Below are positions 1 to 5,192 of a stretch of DNA of 5,192 bases, piece after piece. The translations under genes were made by a program, and so were the position numbers. The stretch comes from Actinomycetota bacterium (lineage in GTDB: Bacteria; Actinomycetota; Actinomycetes; Streptosporangiales; Streptosporangiaceae): assembly GCA_003168295.1 (NCBI GenBank), contig PMST01000307.1, positions 7,984-13,175 of the forward strand. Direction: 5' to 3'. The notes beneath the pieces were generated by a model, which saw nothing but the letters and a program-made list of their open reading frames with translations, was not told where the DNA came from and made no database searches. Each line of letters begins with the position of its first letter. Position 1 is the stretch's first letter.

Positions 1-2064
1 CCGAAGATCATCAACGGCTCCCGGCGGGCGCGCATCGCCAACGGGTCCGGCGTCGCCGTCGGCGAGGTCTCGCAGCTGGTCACGAACTTCTTCGAGGGCC
101 AGAAGCAGATGAAGGCGATGTTCAGCGGGGGCATGCCCGGCATGCCCGCGATGCCCGGCATGGGCGCGGCCCGGCGGGCGGCGACCAAGTCGGCCCGCAA
201 GAAGGGCGGCAAGAAGAAGGCCGCTCCGCGCAGCGGCGACCCGCGGCGTGCCGCCGAGATCGCACGCGCCGCGAGTGCCGCCGACGCGGCCGCCCCGGCG
301 ATCCCCGGCCTGGGCGCGGGAAGCCTGGGCAATCAGGGCGGTCTCCCCGGTGGCCTGCCCGAGGGTTTCCCCGAGAGCCTGGCCGACGGGCTCGCCAACC
401 TGCCCCCCGGCCTGAGTTTCCCGTCCCCGTCGCAGGGCAACGTGCCCGCCGCGTTCCGCGGCGGCAAGCGCCGCGACAAGAAGAAGTTATCCTGGGTTGA
501 ACCCGCGCACGGTCTCGACCGTGTCGGCCTCGGCGGCGGTCTTGTCCTCGCGATAGCGCAGCACGCGGGCGAAGCGCAGCGCGAGGCCGCCGGGATAGCG
601 GGGGCTGCGCTGGACGCCGTCGAAGGCGATCTCCACGACAAGCTCCGGCCGCACGTACACGGTGTAGGAATCCCGGTGGTCTTCCAGCGCGAGCAGCCGT
701 TCGGTCTGCCACGTCAGCAGCTCGTCGGTCAGGCCCTTGAACGTCTTGCCCAGCATGACGAAGCCGCCCGTGTCGGGGTCGCGGGCGCCCAGGTGCAGGT
801 TGGACAGCCAGCCGCGGCGCCGCCCGTGGCCCCACTCGACGGCCAGCACGACCAGGTCCAGGGTGTGCCTGGGCTTGACCTTGATCCACCCGGAGCCCCG
901 CCGCCCGGCCGCGTACGGGGCGTCCAGCGACTTGACCACGACGCCTTCGTGCCCGTGTGCGAGCGCGTCGCGGAAGAACTCGCTCGCTTCGGTGACCGAG
1001 CCAGTGACCAGGCGGGGCATGAGCAGCTCGGGCGGCACGACCCGGACCAGCTCGGCGTGCCGCCGCCGGTCGGGCAGGTCGATCAGGTCCACTCCGTCGG
1101 CGTGCAGCACGTCGAACAGGAACACAGAAAGCGGAACGCCGGGGCCTGCTGCGCCCTGGCTGGCGGTGCGGGCCGCGGTGTCCTGGAAAGCCAGCGGCCT
1201 GCCGTCCGCCCGCAGCGCGATCAGCTCGCCGTCGAAGACCGCCGTGCGCACCGGCAGCCTGGCCAGGGCGGCCACCACCTCCGGGAGCCGGCCGGTGATC
1301 TCATCCAGGGTCCTGGTGAACAGGCGCACGGCGCCTTCGGCCAGATGGGCCTGGATCCTGATCCCGTCGAGCTTCCACTCCACCGCGCACTCCGCCGGAG
1401 CCGGGGCGCCTTCCGCAGCCGGGGCGGCTCCCTGAGCCGGAGCCGGAGCAGCCGCCGGAGCCGAGATCTTGGCCAGGGCGTCCTCGATACTCGGGGCGCT
1501 GGCCGCGAGCATCGGCCGGACCGGCCGGCCGACCTCCAGCCCGAAGGCGCGCAGCGCGTCCCCACCGCCCGCGAGCGCCGCGGCGGCTACCGCTCCGAGC
1601 GAGCCGCGCAGCATCATCGCCCGGCGTACCTGCGCCACCGGTACGCCAGCCGCGCGGGCCACGGCCTCGGTCATCACTCCTTCCAGCGCTCCCTGCCGGA
1701 GTTCGCCGGACAGCAGGCCGTAAAGGAACTCCTGCTCGATCTCAGTGGCCCGGCTGAACAACTCGCTGACCGCCGCCTTCCGCGCGGCCGTCGCCCCCTG
1801 GCCGGAGATCGCACCGATCGCGGAGAAACCCGAGTCCACCTCGGCCAGGGTCAGCGTAGGGGCGGCCGCCGGGGCGAACCCGCCCCGCAGCGTGGCCCAG
1901 CCGACGCCGATCTGCCGTTGCGGCAGCTCCCCAGACAGGTACGCGACGGCGATCGGTACCTCCAGCGGCCCGGCCTGGCGCAGCGCGGTCGCGAGCGCCT
2001 CGATCTTGGCGAGCCGGGCGCTCGTCGTGGCCACTTCCCGCGACACCTCGGCGATCTCAGCTAG
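1..2064 (+). CDS. ffh: Signal recognition particle protein Ffh, C-terminal part (5' end outside window); frame lacks its expected stop
   Basis: Ffh is the SRP GTPase that binds SRP RNA and signal peptides and delivers ribosomes to the membrane via FtsY. Only the end of the RNA-binding M domain is present. The frame opens with [18 protein letters not shown] (visible residues 1-18), the conserved segment that contacts SRP RNA, followed by [19 protein letters not shown]. Next come a Met/Gly/Pro-rich stretch (about 41-55), a Lys-rich patch (about 62-73) and a low-complexity Gly/Leu/Pro tail ending in RRDKKK at residue 162 (position 486), all typical of actinobacterial Ffh C-termini. The NG GTPase domain lies upstream of the window. 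Family-like sequence stops at 486, but no stop codon follows: the frame remains open to TAG at 2062-2064, antisense to ligB. The true protein probably ends near 486, so the remainder is probably an artefact or a lost stop. Identity is secure; the 3' boundary is not. Confidence 0.85.
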   Translation, partial: PKIINGSRRARIANGSGVAVGEVSQLVTNFFEGQKQMKAMFSGGMPGMPAMPGMGAARRAATKSARKKGGKKKAAPRSGDPRRAAEIARAASAADAAAPAIPGLGAGSLGNQGGLPGGLPEGFPESLADGLANLPPGLSFPSPSQGNVPAAFRGGKRRDKKKLSWVEPAHGLDRVGLGGGLVLAIAQHAGEAQREAAGIAGAALDAVEGDLHDKLRPHVHGVGIPVVFQREQPFGLPRQQLVGQALERLAQHDEAARVGVAGAQVQVGQPAAAPPVAPLDGQHDQVQGVPGLDLDPPGAPPPGRVRGVQRLDHDAFVPVCERVAEELARFGDRASDQAGHEQLGRHDPDQLGVPPPVGQVDQVHSVGVQHVEQEHRKRNAGACCALAGGAGRGVLESQRPAVRPQRDQLAVEDRRAHRQPGQGGHHLREPAGDLIQGPGEQAHGAFGQMGLDPDPVELPLHRALRRSRGAFRSRGGSLSRSRSSRRSRDLGQGVLDTRGAGREHRPDRPADLQPEGAQRVPTARERRGGYRSERAAQHHRPAYLRHRYASRAGHGLGHHSFQRSLPEFAGQQAVKELLLDLSGPAEQLADRRLPRGRRPLAGDRTDRGETRVHLGQGQRRGGRRGEPAPQRGPADADLPLRQLPRQVRDGDRYLQRPGLAQRGRERLDLGEPGARRGHFPRHLGDLS
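487..2064 (+). other. Stop-free continuation of the ffh frame, antisense to ligB
   Basis: After the KKK codons of ffh the frame runs about 525 further codons without a stop. It is in exact codon register with ligB on the other strand, so an antisense stop can arise only where ligB uses TTA, CTA or TCA. These codons are rare in high-GC genes, which is enough to explain the open frame. It ends at TAG 2062-2064, opposite the CTA that is codon 3 of ligB. The translation (rich in Arg, Gly, Gln, His and Pro) resembles no family I recognise and looks like reverse-complement shadow rather than selected protein. I do not consider it a functional domain. Confidence 0.75.
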
Positions 2065-2070
2065 GAGCAC
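487..2070 (-). CDS. ligB: ATP-dependent DNA ligase, LigB type
   Basis: This enzyme seals nicks in duplex DNA through a covalent lysyl-AMP intermediate. In actinobacteria such ligases accompany the essential NAD-dependent LigA and are thought to serve repair. The 527-aa protein has an N-terminal DNA-binding domain (about 1-190, including [12 protein letters not shown] and [12 protein letters not shown]), a nucleotidyltransferase core and an OB-fold domain (about 402-527). Motif I is EWKLDG, with Lys233 as adenylation site. Motif III is FDGE (279-282), motif IV EGVVVK (375-380) and motif V WIKVKP (395-400). The last domain carries [13 protein letters not shown]. All catalytic motifs look intact. 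The start is GTG at 2070; the N-terminus [10 protein letters not shown] aligns with my memory of mycobacterial LigB, supporting it. No clear Shine-Dalgarno precedes the GTG, so coupling to the small upstream ORF is possible. An Ala/Pro-rich insert sits just before motif I. The TAA at 489-487 abuts the end of Ffh-like sequence on the other strand, with no terminator between them. Confidence 0.93.
   Translation of the reverse strand: MLLAEIAEVSREVATTSARLAKIEALATALRQAGPLEVPIAVAYLSGELPQRQIGVGWATLRGGFAPAAAPTLTLAEVDSGFSAIGAISGQGATAARKAAVSELFSRATEIEQEFLYGLLSGELRQGALEGVMTEAVARAAGVPVAQVRRAMMLRGSLGAVAAAALAGGGDALRAFGLEVGRPVRPMLAASAPSIEDALAKISAPAAAPAPAQGAAPAAEGAPAPAECAVEWKLDGIRIQAHLAEGAVRLFTRTLDEITGRLPEVVAALARLPVRTAVFDGELIALRADGRPLAFQDTAARTASQGAAGPGVPLSVFLFDVLHADGVDLIDLPDRRRHAELVRVVPPELLMPRLVTGSVTEASEFFRDALAHGHEGVVVKSLDAPYAAGRRGSGWIKVKPRHTLDLVVLAVEWGHGRRRGWLSNLHLGARDPDTGGFVMLGKTFKGLTDELLTWQTERLLALEDHRDSYTVYVRPELVVEIAFDGVQRSPRYPGGLALRFARVLRYREDKTAAEADTVETVRGFNPG
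1387..1467 (-). repeat. Ala/Pro-rich low-complexity insert in LigB
   Basis: Residues about 202-228 of the ligase consist almost entirely of Ala, Pro, Gly and Glu. On the + strand they are encoded by imperfect repeats of GCCGGAGCC and GCCGGGGC units. The segment lies directly before motif I (Lys233). Mycobacterial LigB, as I remember it, has only a few residues here. It is probably a flexible loop produced by expansion of GC-rich repeats. Confidence 0.6.
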
Positions 2071-2073
2071 GGT

Positions 2074-2124
2074 TCAGCCGAAGATCATGAAGTCGCGAAG
2101 CTCGTCCACCCGGTCCGGCGTCAT
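2074..2124 (-). CDS. Possible 16-aa leader ORF upstream of ligB
   Basis: An ATG at 2124 opens a 16-codon frame (MTPDRVDELRDFMIFG) that ends at TGA 2076-2074. It is in the same frame as ligB and separated from the ligB GTG by one ACC codon. It has a strong purine-rich ribosome binding site, whereas ligB itself has none that is convincing. A terminating ribosome could therefore reinitiate at the ligB GTG. I recognise no homology. Alternatively it is chance, or the remnant of an N-terminal extension of ligB cut off by the TGA. Evidence is limited to the start, the binding site and the arrangement. Confidence 0.3.
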   Translation of the reverse strand: MTPDRVDELRDFMIFG

Positions 2125-2134
2125 CGGATCACTG

Positions 2135-2142
2135 CCCCTCCC
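2135..2142 (-). promoter_or_regulatory. Ribosome binding site before the leader ORF
   Basis: On the - strand GGGAGGGG lies 10 nt before the ATG at 2124. It is the only strong Shine-Dalgarno in the 88-bp gap between livM and ligB, and it favours translation starting at the small ORF rather than directly at the ligB GTG. I see no convincing -10/-35 promoter or terminator in this gap, so ligB may be read from the liv transcript. Confidence 0.4.
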
Positions 2143-2158
2143 GCAAGCCCGCCTAAGC

Positions 2159-3247
2159 TCAGCTGTGCCGCCCGCCCCGCCGCCGGCCCAGACCCCCAAG
2201 ACTCCCCATCCCGCCCCGGCGGCCGCTGCCGGGTGCCCAGAGCCAGTATCCAACCGGGAACAGCCGGATGTGCAGGTGATCGTCGATGAGTCCCCACAGC
2301 CCGCGCCGCGCGTACAACGCGATCAGCATCGCCACCAGCCCAAGGATGATCAGGTACCAGGCATTGTAGGAGGCAAGCGTCTGCTGCAGGACGATGTACA
2401 CGATGGTGCCCAGGATCGGCCCCTCGATCGTGCCGAGCCCGCCGATGATCACAGCGAACGCCATCTTGGCCGTCCATTCCACGCTGAACACGGCGCTGGG
2501 CTGGACGATGAGTGAGCTGACGGCGAGCAGCGCGCCCGCCGCTCCGCAGCCGATCCCGGCCACCACGAAGACGAGCATCCGGGCCAGGCCGACCTTCGCT
2601 CCCGAGCTGCGCGCGGCTATCTCGTCGTCGCGGATGGCGGTGAGCACCAGGCCCACCCGTCCGCGCAGCATCAGGTACGTCGTGACCAACGCCACGACGG
2701 TCACGGCCAGCCCGATCCAGTAGGTGTCGGCCAGCAGCAGCGTTGGGCCGAGGTTGGGCGTGTTCGGCAGCGACTCCCCGGTGCCGCTGCCGAGCGAGGG
2801 GAACTTCTCGATGATGAGCATGACGGTCGCCGCGAGCACCCAGGTGGCGATCGCGAAGTACCCGCTGCGCAGCCGGGAGACCAGCCACCACAGTGGCAGC
2901 GCGGCCACCCCGCAGCCGACCGCCGCGACCGGGAGCGCGTCGAACATCGGGATGTTGTGGATGTTCAGGAACAGCACGAAGTACGCGCCGAGCCCCACGA
3001 ACGCCTGCTGCCCCACCGATACCAGGCCCGCGTAGCCGGCCAGCAGGTTCCACATACAGGCCATCGTGAGGATGATGAACGCCTGCACCATGATGCTGGT
3101 GGTGCTGGAGTACACGATGTAAGGGAAGAGCGCGAGCACGATGACGACGATGAGGGCACCCGCGCCGGTCCAGGCCACGTTCCTGCGCGACCGTGTCACG
3201 CGGTATTTTTCGGCGGAACGGGCGGTGGTTTCAGTGGTCGCGGTCAT
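2159..3247 (-). CDS. livM: Branched-chain amino-acid ABC transporter permease, LivM family
   Basis: This is one of the two membrane subunits that form the translocation path of a hydrophobic amino-acid importer, pairing with LivH and the ATPases LivG/LivF. The 362-aa protein has a hydrophilic N-terminus (1-27), then about eight or nine membrane segments from residue 29 to 313. The family signature GYAGLVSVGQQAFVGLGAY is at 71-89. The cytoplasmic ATPase-contacting loop is GRVGLVLTAIRDDEIAARSSG (about 196-216). FAVIIGGLGTIEGPILG (264-280) is the conserved late segment shared with LivH-type permeases. The ATG at 3247 overlaps the livH stop as ATGA and has GGAGAG upstream. A longer upstream frame in this register lies inside livH and is not the gene. 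The last about 20 residues form an unusual Gly/Arg-rich tail (GGMGSLGGLGRRRGG) encoded by a G-rich tract. Substrate specificity cannot be read from the permease; related systems carry amino acids, amides or urea. Confidence 0.93.
   Translation of the reverse strand: MTATTETTARSAEKYRVTRSRRNVAWTGAGALIVVIVLALFPYIVYSSTTSIMVQAFIILTMACMWNLLAGYAGLVSVGQQAFVGLGAYFVLFLNIHNIPMFDALPVAAVGCGVAALPLWWLVSRLRSGYFAIATWVLAATVMLIIEKFPSLGSGTGESLPNTPNLGPTLLLADTYWIGLAVTVVALVTTYLMLRGRVGLVLTAIRDDEIAARSSGAKVGLARMLVFVVAGIGCGAAGALLAVSSLIVQPSAVFSVEWTAKMAFAVIIGGLGTIEGPILGTIVYIVLQQTLASYNAWYLIILGLVAMLIALYARRGLWGLIDDHLHIRLFPVGYWLWAPGSGRRGGMGSLGGLGRRRGGRHS
2187..2233 (-). repeat. G-rich tract with inverted repeat at livM 3' end
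   Basis: The sequence encoding the livM tail holds a perfect 6-bp inverted repeat, CCCGGC (2215-2220) and GCCGGG (2228-2233), with a 7-nt loop. It also holds the 11-mer CCCAGACCCCC (+ strand, 2187-2197), which recurs at 4180-4190 in the livF tail. There is no T-tract, so it is not a standard intrinsic terminator. It may be a decayed GC-rich palindromic repeat read as coding sequence. Confidence 0.4.
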
Positions 3248-4119
3248 GACTGCGCTCTCCGCCCGGTAAGGCCCTGGGGCCTGAGTATCAGTACCGCCAG
3301 GAACACGATGTACCCGGCCAGGAACCCGTCGGAGGAGTTGATCTGGCTGCCGATCTGCTGGGCGACGCCCAGCACGATGCCGCCGAGCAGGGTTCCCCAC
3401 AGGGACCCGATCCCGCCGATCACCACTGCGGCGAACGCGAAGAGCAGGATCGTGTCGGTGCCCGTGGTCGGCGAGAACTGGGAGGTCAAGCCGGACGCGA
3501 TGCCGGCCAGCGCCACCGTGCCGAACGCGATCGCCGCCGCGATCCCGAACACGTGCCGGTAGTCCACGCCGGACATCTGAGCCGCTTCCTGGTCGTCCGC
3601 TACCGCCCGGATGAGCCGGCCGTACCTGGACGCGGAGAGGAAGTACTGCAGGCCGAGGATCACCACCACGGCCACGACGAGGATCAGCAGCAGCAGGTAG
3701 GCGACCTGGATCTGCGAGCCGATCGAGAATGAGCTGGTGATGATGCTGTTGTTGACCCCGAGCGAGTGGCTGTTCGCGCTGGCGAACTGCAGTAGCCCGT
3801 TCTCGATCACCACCGAAAGCCCGAACGTGACGATCAGCGTAGTCAGGATGCTGCGGTTGAGCGCCGCCTGGATCACCGTCCGCTGGAGCGCGTAGCCGAG
3901 CACGGCCATGATCGGCACCACGATCAGGAACGACCACAGCACGGGAACGTGGGTGACGGCGATGACGCCGAGCGCCACGTAGCCGCCGATCACCGCGAGG
4001 TCACCGTGCGCCAGGTTGATGACCTTCATCACCCCGAACAGCAGCGAGAGCCCGCAGGCAAAGAGTGCGTACAGGCCCCCGGTCAAGATCCCCTGGATGA
4101 TGTCGTTGACCCATTGCAT
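3244..4119 (-). CDS. livH: Branched-chain amino-acid ABC transporter permease, LivH family
   Basis: This second membrane subunit of the importer partners with LivM. The protein is 291 aa, normal for LivH, with about eight hydrophobic segments and a very short cytoplasmic C-terminus. Family features are ILTGGLYALFACGLSLLFGV near the N-terminus, NLAHGDLAVIGGY (35-47), the ATPase-contacting loop RYGRLIRAVADDQEAAQMSGV (165-185), and the Gly-rich late segment VVIGGIGSLWGTLLGGIVLG (232-251). The ATG at 4119 is preceded by GGAG with 8-nt spacing and the protein begins MQWVNDIIQG, as expected for LivH. A longer in-frame upstream extension to 4293 encodes only Arg/Gly/Pro-rich shadow inside livF and was rejected. 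The gene overlaps the 3' end of livF by 37 bp and the start of livM by 4 bp, indicating one operon. Confidence 0.93.
   Translation of the reverse strand: MQWVNDIIQGILTGGLYALFACGLSLLFGVMKVINLAHGDLAVIGGYVALGVIAVTHVPVLWSFLIVVPIMAVLGYALQRTVIQAALNRSILTTLIVTFGLSVVIENGLLQFASANSHSLGVNNSIITSSFSIGSQIQVAYLLLLILVVAVVVILGLQYFLSASRYGRLIRAVADDQEAAQMSGVDYRHVFGIAAAIAFGTVALAGIASGLTSQFSPTTGTDTILLFAFAAVVIGGIGSLWGTLLGGIVLGVAQQIGSQINSSDGFLAGYIVFLAVLILRPQGLTGRRAQS
3255..3260 (-). promoter_or_regulatory. livM ribosome binding site
   Basis: GGAGAG on the - strand, inside the 3' end of livH, ends 7 nt before the livM ATG at 3247. It fixes that start and, with the ATGA overlap, points to coupled translation. Confidence 0.7.
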
Positions 4120-4952
4120 AAGAGTTGCTCCGTACTCTCGGGGGGAGCGAACTCTGCCCCCTCGGGGGGACCGATCCCCCCCAGACCCCCCGGGGCCGCG
4201 GCGCCGACGAGGCCGAAGTAGGCCGCCTCGACCTGCTGCGGCGTGACGTCCTCCGGCCTGCCTTCCAGCGTGGTGCGGCCCTCGAGCAGGCACTGGATGT
4301 GCGACGCCACCTGCAGGGCCTGGCTGACGTCCTGCTCGACGAGCAGGACGGTCAGCCCGGTGGCCAGGATCTGCGGCAGCATCGCGTAGATGCGCTGCAC
4401 GATCACCGGGGCCAGGCCGAGGGACAGCTCGTCGAGCAGCAGCACACGCGGGTTGGCGACCAGCGCCCGGCCGATGGCGACCGATTGCTGCTCACCGCCT
4501 GACAGCTGCTCCGAGCGTTGGGACCTGCGGTCCTTCATCCAGCCAAACAGCTCGTAAACCCGCTCGATCGTCCACGGACCCTTTCGCGCGTAAGTGGCGC
4601 CGACCTGCAGGTTCTCCTCCACCGTGAGCGAGCCGAACAGCCGCCGTCCCTCGGGCACCATGACGATGCCACCGGTGGCCCGGCGTTCAGGCCTGACCCT
4701 GGTCATGTTCTTGCCGTCGAACAGGATCGTGCCTTCTGTCGGGTGGTGCAGGCCGGCGATCGTCCGGAGCAGCGTCGACTTGCCCGCGCCGTTCGCGCCG
4801 ATGATCGCGTACACCTCGCCAGGGAACACCCGCAGCGAGATGTGGTCGAGCGCCCTCAGCTGACCGTGGTGAACGGTGAGGTCATGGACCTCGAGCAGGG
4901 GATTCCCGTTCCCCTCCCGCTCGTCTGGCGCAGACGGCGAGAAGCCGTTCAC
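4083..4952 (-). CDS. livF: Branched-chain amino-acid ABC transporter ATPase, LivF family, with extended C-terminus
   Basis: This cytoplasmic ATPase powers the LivHM permease together with LivG. The 289-aa protein has Walker A GANGAGKST (52-60), a Q-loop region in MVPEGRRLF (98-106), signature LSGGEQQ (150-156), Walker B VLLLDE (170-175, catalytic Glu175) and the D-loop SLGLAP. The switch position reads VEQ (Gln) rather than His, as I recall is usual for LivF. The A-loop position reads HHG where an aromatic (YG) is more common. The start is GTG at 4952, overlapping the livG stop as GTGA and preceded by GGAGGGG. LivF proteins usually end shortly after the equivalent of AAYFG (243-247). Here about 42 more residues follow, low in complexity (GGLGGIGPPEGAEFAPPE) and encoded by G/C-run hairpins, running 37 bp into livH. 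The ATPase appears complete; the tail is probably non-essential. Confidence 0.93.
   Translation of the reverse strand: MNGFSPSAPDEREGNGNPLLEVHDLTVHHGQLRALDHISLRVFPGEVYAIIGANGAGKSTLLRTIAGLHHPTEGTILFDGKNMTRVRPERRATGGIVMVPEGRRLFGSLTVEENLQVGATYARKGPWTIERVYELFGWMKDRRSQRSEQLSGGEQQSVAIGRALVANPRVLLLDELSLGLAPVIVQRIYAMLPQILATGLTVLLVEQDVSQALQVASHIQCLLEGRTTLEGRPEDVTPQQVEAAYFGLVGAAAPGGLGGIGPPEGAEFAPPESTEQLLCNGSTTSSRGS
4128..4131 (-). promoter_or_regulatory. livH ribosome binding site
   Basis: GGAG on the - strand lies 8 nt before the livH ATG at 4119 and inside the end of livF. In the mRNA it follows directly after the hairpin at 4161-4140, so that structure could affect ribosome access. It supports the 4119 start. 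Confidence 0.65.
4137..4195 (-). repeat. Double G/C-run hairpin within the livF 3' end
   Basis: Two adjacent inverted repeats are visible. The first pairs GGGGGGA (4164-4170) with TCCCCCC (4175-4181) around a 4-nt loop: a perfect 7-bp stem. The second pairs 4140-4144 with 4157-4161 (G5/C5) and 4145-4147 with 4152-4154 (GAG/CTC), leaving a 2-nt bulge and a TTCG loop on the - strand. The 10-mer CTCGGGGGGA occurs twice on the + strand (4137-4146, 4161-4170), and a CCCCCCGGGG palindrome lies at 4186-4195. There is no T-tract, so a repetitive palindromic element or an mRNA-stabilising structure between livF and livH is more likely than a terminator. Confidence 0.6.
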
Positions 4953-5192
4953 GGGCCCCTCCGATCACCGTCGGCGGGCGGGACGGTGCCCGGGTCGGCC
5001 ACCTCTGCGGTCAGTGTCCCACCGGTGAGGGAGGCGGTGAATGCGGAGCCGAGGAACACCTCGCGGACGGCGGGGGTGGCGAGCACCGCGGCCGGGTCGC
5101 CGTCGCCGACGAACGAGCCGCCCGCCAGGCAGATCAGCCGGCTCACCACGGCGGTGAGCGCACGGACCACGTGCTCGATCCAGATCACCGCG
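4949..5192 (-). CDS. livG: Branched-chain amino-acid ABC transporter ATPase, LivG family, C-terminal part (5' end outside window)
   Basis: This is the second cytoplasmic ATPase of the importer. Only the last 80 residues are in the window; Walker A, signature and Walker B lie beyond the right edge. The visible part begins AVIWIEHVVRAL, the H-loop region with the switch histidine at visible residue 7, then RLICLAGGSFVGDGDPAAVL and PAVREVFLGS, the usual LivG ending (typically EGTPxEV...VIEAYLG). About 31 residues follow the FLGS point (TASLTGGTLTAEVADPG and on), a modest low-complexity extension. An internal start at 5188 would be spurious because the H-loop cannot begin a protein. The TGA at 4951-4949 overlaps the livF GTG by 4 bp. 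Calling it LivG rather than another ABC ATPase rests on this ending and on its position before livF, livH and livM. Confidence 0.82.
   Translation of the reverse strand, partial: AVIWIEHVVRALTAVVSRLICLAGGSFVGDGDPAAVLATPAVREVFLGSAFTASLTGGTLTAEVADPGTVPPADGDRRGP
4956..4962 (-). promoter_or_regulatory. livF ribosome binding site
   Basis: GGAGGGG on the - strand, inside the end of livG, has its GGAGG core 5 nt before the GTG at 4952. This decides the GTG start and supports translational coupling with livG. Confidence 0.7.

Noticed and set aside
494..504. GGGTT-G-AACCC inverted repeat as a terminator between ffh and ligB
   Set aside because: The stem is short, the loop too tight, there is no T-tract, and it lies inside the ligB coding end.
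122..889. A - strand gene opposite ffh
   Set aside because: It is an Arg/Ala-rich frame antisense to ffh and overlapping ligB in another register, with no family features.
487..2064. A large independent + strand protein antisense to ligB
   Set aside because: It is in exact antisense codon register with a complete, motif-intact ligase, where stops can arise only from rare TTA/CTA/TCA codons. The translation shows no recognisable domain and has a shadow-like composition.
2121..3053. A 310-codon - strand frame across livM
   Set aside because: It is an out-of-frame shadow of livM, Arg/Gly/Ala-rich and with none of the hydrophobic segments seen in the true frame.
4137..4195. Intrinsic transcription terminator between livF and livH
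   Set aside because: The hairpins are strong but no T-run follows on either strand, and genes downstream in the same operon are expected to be transcribed.
1..5192. A novel defence, mobile or RNA-based system
   Set aside because: All substantial coding sequence is accounted for by ffh, ligB and a liv operon. I see no direct-repeat arrays, transposase, integrase, tRNA or att-like ends.

Overview
This window comes from a high-GC Gram-positive bacterium, most likely an actinomycete. The sequence is visibly GC-rich throughout, GTG starts are used, and translation is tightly coupled through 4-bp overlaps. The two housekeeping-type proteins also fit: an Ffh with a long Met/Gly- and Lys-rich tail, and a LigB-type ATP-dependent DNA ligase that I recall as closely resembling mycobacterial LigB. 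I cannot place the genus.

Layout. The left edge (1-486, + strand) is the 3' part of ffh, the protein subunit of the signal recognition particle. Its frame has no stop codon where the protein should end. It stays open to 2064, running antisense through almost the whole of the next gene. That gene, ligB (2070-487, - strand), converges on ffh, and its TAA lies at the point where Ffh-like sequence ends. An 88-bp gap upstream of ligB holds a possible 16-codon leader ORF in the same frame as ligB.

From 2159 to the right edge, all on the - strand, is a branched-chain/hydrophobic amino-acid ABC importer operon. Its transcription order is livG (3' end only), livF, livH, livM. livG/livF and livH/livM are joined by 4-bp stop/start overlaps, and livF overlaps livH by 37 bp. 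LivG and LivF are the cytoplasmic ATPases, and LivH and LivM are the membrane permeases. No substrate-binding protein gene is in view, so the exact substrate cannot be assigned. ligB follows livM on the same strand and may be co-transcribed with it, although nothing links the functions.

The main oddities are the missing ffh stop, a LivF C-terminal tail encoded by G/C-run hairpins, a related G-rich tract in the livM tail, an Ala/Pro-rich insert next to the ligase active-site lysine, and the small ORF before ligB. I see no CRISPR array, tRNA/rRNA, transposon, prophage or defence system. Apart from the ffh/ligB junction, this looks like an ordinary chromosomal region.
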